64,000 nucleotides of DNA, taken from positions 104,095 to 168,094 of the forward strand of contig CABHOY010000004.1 in NCBI GenBank assembly GCA_902168105.1, given 5' to 3'. A program made the position numbers and the translations under genes. Origin of the DNA: an uncultured Flavihumibacter sp. GTDB taxonomy: Bacteria > Bacteroidota > Bacteroidia > Chitinophagales > Chitinophagaceae. This document shows positions 44,700-56,838 of the stretch, in pieces; the stretch's first letter is position 1, and the number at the start of each line of letters is the position of its first letter. The notes beneath the pieces are model-generated. The model saw nothing but the letters and a program-made list of their open reading frames with translations, did no database searches and had not been told where the DNA came from.

Positions 44700-45437
44700 T
44701 TACCAGGCTATTTCTCCTGTTTCAGGATTGTTTTCCTCACTAAAAAATTTTCCTGTCGGGCCATCATTGTCAATCAGAGCATATTTTACTATCCGCTTTC
44801 CGGCATCTTCAACAGTTCCAAGCCCACGATGTCTATTGAAATCCGTTTTTGTAAATCCCGGGCAAACAGCATTTATTTTGAAGTTGGTATTTTTTAATTC
44901 GTATGCCAAAACCACAGTGTACATATTCAAGGCTGATTTCGAAGAAAGATATATAGCGCCTTTGTAGTCGTAGTATTTATATGTTGGGTCGCTGTGAAGG
45001 GTAATTGAACCTTGACTTGAACTTACATTTACAATACGAGGTTCCGGCGATTTTTTTAATAAATCAATAAATGCCTGTGTAACACGCACTACACCGTAAA
45101 CATTTACATCATAAGCTGCTTTAAACTGGTCAATAGTTGCGTCAAGTGCCGTTTGTGGGTAACCACCAAAAATACCCGCATTGTTGATAAGTATGTCCAA
45201 CACTTTTGTTGTTTTACCTATTTCTTCACGGGCTTTAATTACTGATTCGTCATCTGTAATGTCAAGCTGAATAACTTCTACGTTGTTTAATCCCTTTGCT
45301 TTTAATTTACCAACGGATTCAAGACCATTTTCCAGATTACGGCTACCGAGGTAAACATAAATTCCCTTTTGAGCAAGTTGCTGCGCAACTTCAAAACCAA
45401 TGCTTTTGTTAGCTCCTGTTACTAATGCATATTTCAT
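44700..45437 (-). CDS. Short-chain dehydrogenase/reductase
   Basis: This 245-residue classical SDR has the nucleotide-binding motif VTGANKSIGFEVA, NNAGIFGG, the catalytic Ser in IVNVSSSQGS and Tyr-x3-Lys in IYLSSKSALNM. The substrate is a carbonyl compound of unknown identity. The AraC regulator gene 65 bases upstream on the same strand probably controls it, a common SDR/AraC pairing in Bacteroidota. Confidence 0.9.
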   Translation of the reverse strand: MKYALVTGANKSIGFEVAQQLAQKGIYVYLGSRNLENGLESVGKLKAKGLNNVEVIQLDITDDESVIKAREEIGKTTKVLDILINNAGIFGGYPQTALDATIDQFKAAYDVNVYGVVRVTQAFIDLLKKSPEPRIVNVSSSQGSITLHSDPTYKYYDYKGAIYLSSKSALNMYTVVLAYELKNTNFKINAVCPGFTKTDFNRHRGLGTVEDAGKRIVKYALIDNDGPTGKFFSEENNPETGEIAW

Positions 45438-45502
45438 TTCTTGCGTGAATTTTATGATGCAAAAGTAGAGGGCCCAAAAATAGAGGGAATGGACAATTCA
45501 TT

Positions 45503-46375
45503 CTATTTCCCCGACAAATCTTGCGTGGGTAGAAATTCACTTGCACTTTTTCCTGTGCTTTTCTTGAAGAGCCTTGAAAAATAATCAGGGTCATTAAAGC
45601 CCAATTCATAGGCCAATTCTTTGACAGAAGTATTAGAATAACGCAATTTCCTCTGAGCTTCGGCCATCAGACGGTTGATAAAATAATCTTTGGGCGATGT
45701 TCCGGAATATTCTTTTACAATCCGATATAAACTGTTTGTAGATAACGCTAGTTTTTCTGCAATTGCGTTGATGGAAGGTTGCGCTGTAAGCTGCGTTTCC
45801 ACGACTAGTTTGAATTCGATAAACTTTGAAAGGTTAGTGTTTAAGATATTGACGTGTTCTTTATTTTTGAAATAAGCGCTGTTCAATTCTGATAGCAATG
45901 AGTTCAAATAAGCTAATATTATTTCAGTATCGGTCTCATTTTTATCTGAGAGAAGTATCTGATTTAAAATTCCAAACACCTTTATTACTCTTTCTTTGGC
46001 AGCGCTGTCAAGAACTATGGTCTGTGCATTTAAAGGGTTGACCAAAAAGGTAAATTGTTGAGGCAACAATGCCAATGTATTTTTGTCAAACAGCAGCTTG
46101 AAATATTTAAGATCGTCTGTTTTAGCGGGTGGGGTTAAAATTTGATTTGGCATTGCAAAAAGCAAATGTCCGTCAGTAAGCGTAAAGTCCTGTAAGTCTA
46201 AATTGTATGTAATTGAACCGCTTTCAATTAATACAATAAAATAAGAAGATAATCTGCGAGGTTGCAGAAGTTTTTTTTGAATATCAACTGAAAGATAAGG
46301 ATTGTCGTTTGAGCGAATCTTTATTCCCAGCTCATCATTCTGTAAGCCTTCATATTTTTCTTTCTGTTCTTGCAT
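45503..46375 (-). CDS. AraC-family transcriptional regulator
   Basis: The 290-residue protein has an N-terminal cupin-like effector domain (SSYFIVLIESGSITYNLDLQ) and a C-terminal pair of helix-turn-helix motifs: SINAIAEKLALSTNSLYRIV and SVKELAYELGFNDPDYFSRL, then FKKSTGKSASEF. It likely activates or represses the downstream SDR gene. The effector is unknown. Confidence 0.92.
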   Translation of the reverse strand: MQEQKEKYEGLQNDELGIKIRSNDNPYLSVDIQKKLLQPRRLSSYFIVLIESGSITYNLDLQDFTLTDGHLLFAMPNQILTPPAKTDDLKYFKLLFDKNTLALLPQQFTFLVNPLNAQTIVLDSAAKERVIKVFGILNQILLSDKNETDTEIILAYLNSLLSELNSAYFKNKEHVNILNTNLSKFIEFKLVVETQLTAQPSINAIAEKLALSTNSLYRIVKEYSGTSPKDYFINRLMAEAQRKLRYSNTSVKELAYELGFNDPDYFSRLFKKSTGKSASEFLPTQDLSGK

Positions 46376-46660
46376 ATTATTTGCTCAAGAGCTTGTAGGG
46401 TGTCACCATACAATGGCTTGTGATTAGATTACTGCAAAATTCGCACTCTTTTTTATATTTTATAATCCCTTTTTTATCCCTTGAAAAGTATAGTTTGTAA
46501 GTAGATCCTGCCTTCTTTGCAGGTATTCCCTATACTAAATTAATTATCAAGCTTTAGTAAGTTCAATCCGTCTCGGGGAGAGCAAGCCCGGATTCTAATA
46601 GCAGCGGTCTTTCCGTATTAAAAAATAACCCCTAAATTTACCTCCTCCCAAATTTTACAA
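46376..46660. other. Divergent intergenic region, no gene seen
   Basis: It separates the AraC gene from the serine hydrolase gene and must contain both promoters, but no full consensus promoter is evident. Confidence 0.35.
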
Positions 46661-48151
46661 ATGAAATATGAACAGTTAACACGTTTTTCCTTTTTACCGC
46701 TCTGTCTAATCACAGCGTTTGCCGGCGCGCAATCTCTTACAACTTCCGATAGTATAGACATCTTTGTAAATAGCAAAATGCAGCAGCGCCACATTCCTGC
46801 CTTGCAAATAGCTGTTGTACGGGACGGTGCAATCGTCAAAAACGCAACATATGGCATTGCTAATCTTGAATATGATATCAAGGCAACTGATCAAACGATC
46901 TTTTCTATCAATTCAATTACCAAAGCTTTTACAGGGGTAGCCATTATGCAATTGGCGGAAGAGGGTAAACTGAAAATTACTGATCCGCTATCCCGCCATC
47001 TGGACAACTTGCCTGATAGCTGGAAGAATATCACTTTGCAGCAGGTACTGACACATATCTCGGGCATCCCGGATATCATGAATGAGGAAGAGCAGGTCCT
47101 GGGACATGGAGATGAGCAGGAAGCGATGCAAAACGTAACGGCATTACCAATTGAGTTTAAAGCCGGTGAAAAATTTAGATATAACCAGACAGGCTATGTG
47201 TTGCTGGGACAGATCATCTCGAAATTGAGCGGAATGCATTTTACCCGGTTTATCGAAGAAAGGCAGTTCAAACCTGCGGGTATGGTGTTGACCCGGTTTG
47301 GCGATTCGTACGACGTAATTCCCAATTATGCGGGCGCCTATACGATGACCAGACAAGTGGGCGATCGATTTGTTAGAAACAGTAAACCGGGAAATAGTTA
47401 TATCCAATTCCCTGTGTTTTTCAGAACAGCTGCCGGTATACAATCTACGGCTACAGAGATGGCTCATTGGGTGATCGCTTTGAAAGCAGGGAAACTATTA
47501 AAACAGCCATCCAGCCTTGACATGTTGTGGACACCAGCAATACTTAATAACGGGAAAATTGGCGGGTTTAACATCTTAACAAACGGATATGCCCTGGGTT
47601 GGCCTACAGTAACCAGAGACGAGCATCCTGCCGTTGGCCCTGTAGGCGGAGGACGATCAGCTTTGTTCGTATATCTGAAAGATGATCTTTCCATTATAGT
47701 ATTGACCAATCTGCTGGGGAGTAACCCTGATCAATTTATTGATGAAATTGCGGGTTTCTATATCCCGGACATGCGCGAAGCGAATGGTTTCGGATTGCCG
47801 GCAAATCTGAAGAAACTAAGAACGGTCTTGTTGAAAGAGGGATTCGATAAAGCCATCGCTGTCGCTGCTCGCTTGAAAAAGAAGGATCCGGCATTTCAGC
47901 TAGATGAGAATGAATTGAATAAATGGGGGTATCAACTCTTCGCCCAAAAGAATATGAGCGCCGCGATAGCTATTTTCAAATTGAACGTGTCATTATACCC
48001 TCAGAGTGCAAACACCTACGACAGTCTCGGGGAAGCATTGGAGGCGACAGAACAGCTATCAGACGCCGCTGCTAATTACAGGAAAGTGATCGAATTAGAG
48101 CCGCAGAATAAACACGCAGCTGAAAGGCTAAAAGCCTTGTCTGCCAAATAA
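46661..48151 (+). CDS. Beta-lactamase-fold serine hydrolase with C-terminal TPRs
   Basis: This is a 496-residue exported protein (signal core FLPLCLITAFAGA). The class C beta-lactamase-type domain shows the nucleophile motif SITK at residues 85-88, YNQTGY at about 172 as the Tyr-x-Asn-type motif, and GPVGGGRSA as the HxG-type strand. The last 90 residues form two or three TPR-like units (ANTYDSLGEALEATEQLSDA). Such proteins are usually D-amino-acid peptidases or esterases, rarely true lactamases. A terminator follows. Confidence 0.87.
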   Translation: MKYEQLTRFSFLPLCLITAFAGAQSLTTSDSIDIFVNSKMQQRHIPALQIAVVRDGAIVKNATYGIANLEYDIKATDQTIFSINSITKAFTGVAIMQLAEEGKLKITDPLSRHLDNLPDSWKNITLQQVLTHISGIPDIMNEEEQVLGHGDEQEAMQNVTALPIEFKAGEKFRYNQTGYVLLGQIISKLSGMHFTRFIEERQFKPAGMVLTRFGDSYDVIPNYAGAYTMTRQVGDRFVRNSKPGNSYIQFPVFFRTAAGIQSTATEMAHWVIALKAGKLLKQPSSLDMLWTPAILNNGKIGGFNILTNGYALGWPTVTRDEHPAVGPVGGGRSALFVYLKDDLSIIVLTNLLGSNPDQFIDEIAGFYIPDMREANGFGLPANLKKLRTVLLKEGFDKAIAVAARLKKKDPAFQLDENELNKWGYQLFAQKNMSAAIAIFKLNVSLYPQSANTYDSLGEALEATEQLSDAAANYRKVIELEPQNKHAAERLKALSAK

Positions 48152-48156
48152 TATTA

Positions 48157-48192
48157 AATAGCCCGGGATCTTTCGACCCCGGGCTATTGTTC
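48157..48192. terminator. Terminator between convergent genes
   Basis: An 11-bp perfect stem AATAGCCCGGG/CCCGGGCTATT with a 10-base loop, then GTTCTTT. Confidence 0.75.
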
Positions 48193-48217
48193 TTTAAATA
48201 TTAGTGCCTCATTATTC

Positions 48218-48718
48218 CTACTCCAACTTGTAAATAAACTCTTCTATTTCCGCCTGCCGGGCATTTGCAAAACCCCTATCCTCCCCTACCTTAACAAAAC
48301 CACATTTTTCCAACACCTTCTGCGAACCAATATTATCAAACGCTACCCGTCCAAATATGGGCCTCGCACTTTCAACAATTAGAAGATTTTTAAGCGCTAT
48401 AGTCGCAATTCCCTGGCCCCAAAACTTTTTGTCTATCCAATATGTGATTTCCGCATCTCCTTCCATTTCAAATTTTGCAATGCTGCCCGCGATAGTTGCA
48501 TCAACCAAAATTGTCTGCATATTGATCGTCGGGTCATTCAGATGCTTTGTATATTTTTCAAAATAAGCTTCTTTGTCGGTAGGGTCTTTGGGAGTAAATG
48601 CAGCTAAGTAGCTAGCCTCCTTGTCAAGCTGAAATTGAAAGAAAAATTCCAGATCGGATTTTTGGGTTTTCCTGAGTTTTACTTCTTTATTCTGCATCAT
48701 GTTATTGCTATTTTGCAA
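48218..48718 (-). CDS. GNAT-family N-acetyltransferase
   Basis: This 166-residue RimJ/RimL-type GNAT protein has KLRKTQKSDLEFFFQFQLD at the N-terminus, TYWIDKKFWGQGIATIAL containing the acetyl-CoA Q-x-x-G-x-A motif, and RVAFDNIGSQKVLEKCGFVK as the conserved C-terminal motif. It probably acetylates an amino group of a protein or small molecule; the acceptor is unknown. The start could be the ATG seven codons further in (MQNKEVKL). Confidence 0.88.
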   Translation of the reverse strand: MQNSNNMMQNKEVKLRKTQKSDLEFFFQFQLDKEASYLAAFTPKDPTDKEAYFEKYTKHLNDPTINMQTILVDATIAGSIAKFEMEGDAEITYWIDKKFWGQGIATIALKNLLIVESARPIFGRVAFDNIGSQKVLEKCGFVKVGEDRGFANARQAEIEEFIYKLE

Positions 48719-48870
48719 TGTTTGTTATAATGGCTGACAATTTATAAGATACGCAATAGGGCCGGAAGTCATGAGAATATTTTCAACCTGCCCATGTCTA
48801 CAACGACCTCCCATATTTATAATAAATAATTTATATATTGTCAGCCAATTAAACCCTAAAACGTACAACC

Positions 48871-49209
48871 ATGTCAATGTGGGACATAGAAGCGCTGGTA
48901 GAGTACAGCATTAAACTCGCAGATACAGGTGTCGTGCATATAGGTAATACCGATTTAGGTTCACGTACCGACATTGATTTTTCAAAACTGGAAAACACAA
49001 CTCACCTCGCTCTCACAAATACCAACCTTAAAAAATTCCCCGAAGGCATTTGTAAATTAACCACATTAACATCATTACGGTTGGACAAAAATGGTATTAC
49101 AACAATACCGGATTGCATAGCCGATATGAAAGCACTAAAGAATCTTTATTTAGCGGATAACAATATTACAAGCTTGCCTCCTGCTATGGATTTTTCCTGC
49201 AAAAAGTAA
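48871..49209 (+). CDS. Small leucine-rich-repeat protein
   Basis: The 112-residue cytoplasmic-looking protein has about three LRR units in the second half: TTHLALTNTNLKKFPEGICK, LTTLTSLRLDKNGITTIPDC and MKALKNLYLADNNITSLPPA. The C-terminus stops abruptly after the third repeat (FSCKK), so the gene may be the front part of a longer LRR gene. It is followed 48 bases later by a membrane-protein gene in the same direction. Confidence 0.65.
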   Translation: MSMWDIEALVEYSIKLADTGVVHIGNTDLGSRTDIDFSKLENTTHLALTNTNLKKFPEGICKLTTLTSLRLDKNGITTIPDCIADMKALKNLYLADNNITSLPPAMDFSCKK

Positions 49210-49257
49210 TGAAAATTTATATTATGTTGGCAGGCAATCCTTATTTTCTAAATTACT

Positions 49258-49644
49258 ATGTTCAAAATTTTACTTAAAAACCTTTTCCTTACGACTGTTC
49301 TATCGTTCGTGGCAACCTCCGTTCTGTTCACAGTATATTATGAATCAATGAATGGCGGGCTAGAAGAAAGGCAAGCATTACTCATTTTGTTTGCGGTCGC
49401 CGATATCGTCCAGCATTTACTTTTATTTATATTTTCTCTGCCGACGCTCTTTTTAGTAAAACCTACCATCCTTACCAGCAAAATACAAAGACCACTGTTT
49501 TACTTTGGTGGGGCGGCACTTGTAACACTGATCACATTAGTATCCGTCATCACCAATAGTTTGACTGACATTCCGTTATTAGTCCCTAACGTATTATACC
49601 TGGCCATACATACAGTATTCTATTTCAGGTTACCAAAGCCATAA
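49258..49644 (+). CDS. Small membrane protein of unknown function
   Basis: The 128-residue protein has four predicted membrane segments (about 7-27, 42-64, 76-98 and 103-123). No motif was recognised. It lies between the LRR gene and the sigma-factor remnant. The ATG at 49258 gives a sensible start. Confidence 0.55.
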   Translation: MFKILLKNLFLTTVLSFVATSVLFTVYYESMNGGLEERQALLILFAVADIVQHLLLFIFSLPTLFLVKPTILTSKIQRPLFYFGGAALVTLITLVSVITNSLTDIPLLVPNVLYLAIHTVFYFRLPKP

Positions 49645-49688
49645 TAGGTTTTTGAAGCAGTTGTTGCATTTTTGTTGCACCAGGTACA

Positions 49689-50246
49689 GTGGCTAAGAAC
49701 CTGACGAAGGATTATTTTAAGCACGAAACCGTTTTTGACAAGCGGGTCAAAGGCATGCTGGAAGCGGATATGCCTCACGCAGAAACAGCGTTTGAATTCA
49801 CTGATGCATTGATAGCCGATAGCCAACTGGCAATGATCTTCGCTGTTTGTCACCCGGGCAACGCTACGCAATCACAGGTATGCCTGGCCCTTCAGGTACT
49901 CTGCGGGTTCTGTGTAGGAAGAAATTGCGGGCACCTTTTTGACCGGCACGTGTATATACTTCCATTGTACAACCAACTTCTGCTGATAGATCAGTCGCCG
50001 ATGGTTGCACTCAACCGGGCTTTCGTGGTTGCAAAAATATGGGGACCTGACAAAGCAATCCAGGAAGTTGAACAACTTGACTTGCATAACAATAGTCAAT
50101 ATCATTCCCTTCTCGGCTATTTGTACGGAGAGGTAAATGCGAATGTAGCCATCAGTCACTATAGCATGGCAGTAACACTGAGTAAATCCCGTGTTGAAAA
50201 ACAGACACTTGCCAGGGAAATAAAAAGGCTGCAGGATAAACTGTAA
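49689..50246 (+). pseudogene. Large ECF sigma factor (SigJ/DUF6596 type), decayed
   Basis: The frame opens at GTG with TVAKNLTKDYFKHETVFDKR reconstructed across the start, which matches the end of region 2 in long ECF sigma factors; an in-frame TGA lies upstream, so the region before it is lost. LAMIFAVCHPGNATQSQVCL matches the region that precedes sigma region 4, and LYNQLLLIDQSPMVALNRAF matches the C-terminal TPR-like domain. Between them (about residues 75-93) a large segment including region 4 and the DUF6596 domain is missing. About 185 codons remain of some 400. Confidence 0.7.
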
Positions 50247-50272
50247 AGCAGAATTACAATAGCCACCAGACA

Positions 50273-51826
50273 CTATTCAGCACCATCCGTCTTGGCTCTC
50301 TGTACGGCATAGTTACCGACATTCCGTCCTACCACTAACCCCACTCCGCAATCACTCTTATTGTAATGAAGCCCGCCAACAAATCTGGACTTAGCAGCCT
50401 CCTCTGCCATCGCATCGTAAGCAGCGGCCCTTTCCGGAATGATATGTCCCAGTATTTGGGATGCCGCACCACTAAATGTTGAATGCCCTGATATATAGGA
50501 AGGGAAATTCGGAACACCTGTAAGTGACTTTATATTGGGGTCCATCTGGCTTGGACGAGGATTAAAATAGTAGAATTTGGTATCCCAGCAAACGATAGCC
50601 GCATCCATTTCGGCCATAGCTAGCAGCGCAATATTGCGCGCCCAACGCACTTCGCTGAAATTTTTCCTGATGAAGTCTTCCGCAGCAATTGACATCCAGT
50701 GGCCTGTTGGCGTATAAGTATTGGCGCCGTCTGACCAGAAATGTATGATACGTATGTTCTCCCGGGTGGCACGTGAGGTCTGGTGATATACTTCATCGCA
50801 TTCCTCTTTCATCTCTTTGCTTGACGTGGAAGGCGGTGGGCCAGGACGTAATGCAATAACTGTCAGGGAATCGAAAAGGAAGGGCTTCACCTTTCCAAAC
50901 AAAGGCAACATCGGCGGACGTTTAGGCGTTTCAAGACTTACCCAGGGCGTCTCACCTCGTGCTATGCAATCATCTTCCAGTTGTTTCCATAACGCAGGAT
51001 TTCCACCAGCTACGCCAGCTCTGTCACCTCTGGCTCTTGCCGCAAATTTCTGTGCCACTGCTTTACCTAAAGCTTCACCAGCTTCTATATCGCTGCGAAC
51101 ATTGGCGCCAGCAATAATACGTGCCCGTTTCTGTTCTTCAGCTTTTTGTTGAATAAAATCCTGATCGCCGGGAAACAGCAATTTCATCATTTCTGCTGCA
51201 GCACCTGCCAATACCGCATCTTCCGAAGGATAAGAAGGAAGATCGGATTGTGGGATAAGCACTTTGAGCGAGCTATCCACTTTATAAGGTGCAGCACGAT
51301 TGTATAATTTTTTGTAGTACCAGGCGGCGATCAGCGCATCGTACTGCGCAGCTGCTACATAGGCGTAAGCCCTTGCGGCATATGGAGGATTGGCAAAGGG
51401 AAATAAAGGATACGCCAAAGGATTAGTAGCACTCGGCGCAGGATAGGTGCCATCTTCATTTTGATAAGGCGGTAAATTATGTTTGGCCACCAGTTCACGC
51501 ATTATCTCATTCCACCGTAACACCCCTCCGGCACTCCAGTATTTTACTATCCTTTCCTCTTCTTTGGTCATGTCAGCCTGCCAGGCTTTTATTTCATTGA
51601 TCTGTGCAATATAGTCAGGGGATGCAGTAGCACCAGGAGCTGCTACTGCAAATTCTGATGGTGATGTAAGTAGAACAGGCTTCCATGCACCTGCATTCAG
51701 ATCAAGGTTGGACGGAGCCAGCGCCGGAATATTATCTGTTCTTCCTTCTATATCCTTGTTACAAGCGATGATCACTATAACAGCCGTTACAAGCACAATA
51801 ACGGAGTAAAAAACTATCTTCTTCAT
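50273..51826 (-). CDS. Vanadium-haloperoxidase-like PAP2 lipoprotein
   Basis: From ATG 51824-51826 the 517-residue protein starts MKKIVFYSVIVLVTAVIVII and has lipobox Cys immediately after, so it should be an outer-membrane or periplasmic lipoprotein. The PAP2/vanadate-binding motifs are KFYYFNPRP, SYISGHSTFSGA and SRFVGGLHYNKSD. These large proteins are annotated as vanadium-dependent haloperoxidases or phosphatases; the activity cannot be fixed from sequence. The start lies one base behind the stop of the outer-membrane protein gene, so the two form an operon. Confidence 0.85.
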   Translation of the reverse strand: MKKIVFYSVIVLVTAVIVIIACNKDIEGRTDNIPALAPSNLDLNAGAWKPVLLTSPSEFAVAAPGATASPDYIAQINEIKAWQADMTKEEERIVKYWSAGGVLRWNEIMRELVAKHNLPPYQNEDGTYPAPSATNPLAYPLFPFANPPYAARAYAYVAAAQYDALIAAWYYKKLYNRAAPYKVDSSLKVLIPQSDLPSYPSEDAVLAGAAAEMMKLLFPGDQDFIQQKAEEQKRARIIAGANVRSDIEAGEALGKAVAQKFAARARGDRAGVAGGNPALWKQLEDDCIARGETPWVSLETPKRPPMLPLFGKVKPFLFDSLTVIALRPGPPPSTSSKEMKEECDEVYHQTSRATRENIRIIHFWSDGANTYTPTGHWMSIAAEDFIRKNFSEVRWARNIALLAMAEMDAAIVCWDTKFYYFNPRPSQMDPNIKSLTGVPNFPSYISGHSTFSGAASQILGHIIPERAAAYDAMAEEAAKSRFVGGLHYNKSDCGVGLVVGRNVGNYAVQRAKTDGAE

Positions 51827-51827
51827 A

Positions 51828-52790
51828 TCACTCAGCATTTGGATTAGGGTTAGTAGATTTTGACTTACGTGAAAAGTCCAGAATATAAAAAATGGAGCCG
51901 TATACAGTCCTTGCCTGTCCCACATTCCTACCGGCAACAGTAGTATTGCCACCTGCTACTAACTGGAGCTGCGGTAAGGGAGGAATAACATATTTAAAGT
52001 TCGCGCCCACCATAGTTGCGTCCATATTGTTGCTGGGAAAAGGCATATTATTCCGGGTAATATCAAAACCACCCAGCGTATTCCAGATATTTACCACGGC
52101 CTCCGCTATCCACCGTCTGTTTCTAAAGCCTGCGCGAAAATTATAATTGGCGGCATCCGGCATTTTCACCTCATGGGTATTGTGCATTTCTGTGGTATAA
52201 TAGGACTCCCGGTCAATATCAATATTATCGCGAAGCAGATAGGTGGCAGAAGCTGTAGCAAAAAGCCCCATGTCCAACTTGTAATCCACCATTAGTCTGC
52301 CTAAAGCTGTCTTGCTATGTAGTCCGATAGACAGCGGCAGGTAATCGGGCGTATAATCGCTTAAAGGGATAGACACGCCGGCAATACCAAAGACGGACAG
52401 TTTCCCTTTGCCCATTTCTTTCTGCAGTGGCCGCCACTTCAGGAAAAGGCTCAGGTCCTGTATGCCGTCCATGCCTTGCAATGTTCCTGCAGAAGCTTTT
52501 GTTTTTACATAGGGTACACTAAAAAGTGCATTTAGCTTTTTGGAGATCCCATAGTTTCCCATTATGGCAACCATTTTTGTGGATACGGTCCCCAGATTCT
52601 CATTATCTCTTTTCAATGTTCCTTCCCAATAATTCTTCCAACTGCTATAGCTGTACATAGGTCCGATACAAAACGCATTTTTTGCCATCATAAGCGCATC
52701 AATATCTGTCTGGGCAGACAACGAGCGGGGTAATATCATGGCAAACAATAACATTGCAGCCACAACCATCCGGGTGGATATTTTTTTCAT
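51828..52790 (-). CDS. Outer-membrane beta-barrel protein (transporter-like)
   Basis: The 320-residue protein has a cleavable signal (core MVVAAMLLFAMILP, cleavage near LSAQ) and many amphipathic strands, with the motif region ISKKLNALFSVPYVK and FGIAGVSIPLSDY as in MetA/phenol-degradation-type outer-membrane proteins. The C-terminus is polar rather than ending in Phe. It is the first gene of an operon with the haloperoxidase-like lipoprotein and may form a channel for its substrate or product. Confidence 0.7.
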   Translation of the reverse strand: MKKISTRMVVAAMLLFAMILPRSLSAQTDIDALMMAKNAFCIGPMYSYSSWKNYWEGTLKRDNENLGTVSTKMVAIMGNYGISKKLNALFSVPYVKTKASAGTLQGMDGIQDLSLFLKWRPLQKEMGKGKLSVFGIAGVSIPLSDYTPDYLPLSIGLHSKTALGRLMVDYKLDMGLFATASATYLLRDNIDIDRESYYTTEMHNTHEVKMPDAANYNFRAGFRNRRWIAEAVVNIWNTLGGFDITRNNMPFPSNNMDATMVGANFKYVIPPLPQLQLVAGGNTTVAGRNVGQARTVYGSIFYILDFSRKSKSTNPNPNAE

Positions 52791-52947
52791 TGTTCAGACG
52801 ATTTTGGTCATATAATCTCATAGATAGGCCGATTTCATAAAGTACACCTTCACTTCACAATACATTATCTAAAATTCAATGTATAAATACGTGTAAATAT
52901 TACAGCATTGAGAGGTTGTAATAATAAGTTTACGGAAGGGACACACC

Positions 52948-53172
52948 TTAAACTTTTATTACATTATAATAACCCGTTTTGGAAGGGTATTGTTCATTTC
53001 TGCTAAATTTTGCACAATCTGGTCCAACTTGCGACGCCTGGGTAAAAACCCACCAATCTTTATTTTCAGTGTTAAATGCCAACACAAAGTCATTCATAGC
53101 AGCAAATAGCTCGATCCCGAAAAGTAACTCATAACAAACCCTGCTCCTATAACACCCGAATTGTTCCTGCAT
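52948..53172 (-). CDS. Possible small hypothetical protein
   Basis: A 74-codon frame divergent from the MarR gene. It has no signal, membrane segment or recognisable domain, and no ribosome-binding or promoter support. It may be chance in this 437-base gap. Confidence 0.2.
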   Translation of the reverse strand: MQEQFGCYRSRVCYELLFGIELFAAMNDFVLAFNTENKDWWVFTQASQVGPDCAKFSRNEQYPSKTGYYNVIKV

Positions 53173-53227
53173 ATTTCCAATTTAATATTATCTTAGCAAC
53201 TAAGATATTTACTCAATAAGATATAAA

Positions 53228-56294
<3,067 letters not shown>

Positions 56295-56402
56295 CCCGGG
56301 AGCCGTATTTTATTCCCGGGTACACCGGATTCTTTAACTTTGAAAATGTATTGTTTTAAGTATCCCATAGTGATTCAGTTTTTGTGATTAAAAATATTGT
56401 TT

Positions 56403-56484
56403 AATCGCAATCATGATCGCCAGGTTAATGAAGGAGGCGCCCCTCTCCTGCTTTGGGCGCAGCCCCGTTGATCGCGATTGCAGA
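56403..56484. other. Possible structured element downstream of rph
   Basis: GCAATC..GATC at 56407-56418 pairs with GATC..GATTGC at 56470-56481, enclosing a smaller GCGCCC/GGGCGC stem. It may be a terminator-like fold or an RNA element, without T-run. Confidence 0.3.
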
Positions 56485-56530
56485 TACAATATTAGCGCAA
56501 TTATTTACGTCATTTGGGGCAATGTCCATA

Positions 56531-56593
56531 AGACGCAAAAAGCATGTACACAGGACGCAAAATCATGTGGATAAAATGCAAAAACGTGGGGAC
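56531..56593 (+). repeat. Three tandem 21-bp units
   Basis: Units start at 56531, 56552 and 56573 and share GACGCAAAA or TGCAAAA followed by CATGT or CGTGG. A 21-bp step places each on the same face of the helix. Confidence 0.55.
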
Positions 56594-56666
56594 GGGCAAT
56601 CTACCAAAAGGTGCAGTTATGCATTATAAATACACTTAACTTATCTCTTGTTCATCGATTCGATGT

Positions 56667-56766
56667 CGCTTATATATCGCTTAGATACCGCTAATCCTAC
56701 GTTAATCTTACGTTCATGAACGTAAGATTAACGTAGGATTAGCGGTATCTAAGCGATATATAAGCG
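56667..56766. repeat. Perfect 100-bp palindrome
   Basis: The 50 bases at 56667-56716 are the exact reverse complement of 56717-56766, with no central spacer (centre CGTTCATGAACG). Within each arm, 10-11-bp near-repeats (AACGTAAGATT, AACGTAGGATT, AGCGGTATCT, AAGCGATATA) follow one another. No T-run follows, so it is not an ordinary terminator. It lies about 70 bases beyond the stop of the minus-strand gene at 56839. Confidence 0.95.
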
Positions 56767-56838
56767 GTACTTGTCTTAATACAGAAAAACTTTACAGTTT
56801 TTATAGTGGGTATCAGGATTGACTTTACAACTACTAAG

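Noticed and set aside
56531..56593. CRISPR array
   Set aside because: The three 21-bp units are contiguous, with no spacers, and no cas genes are present.
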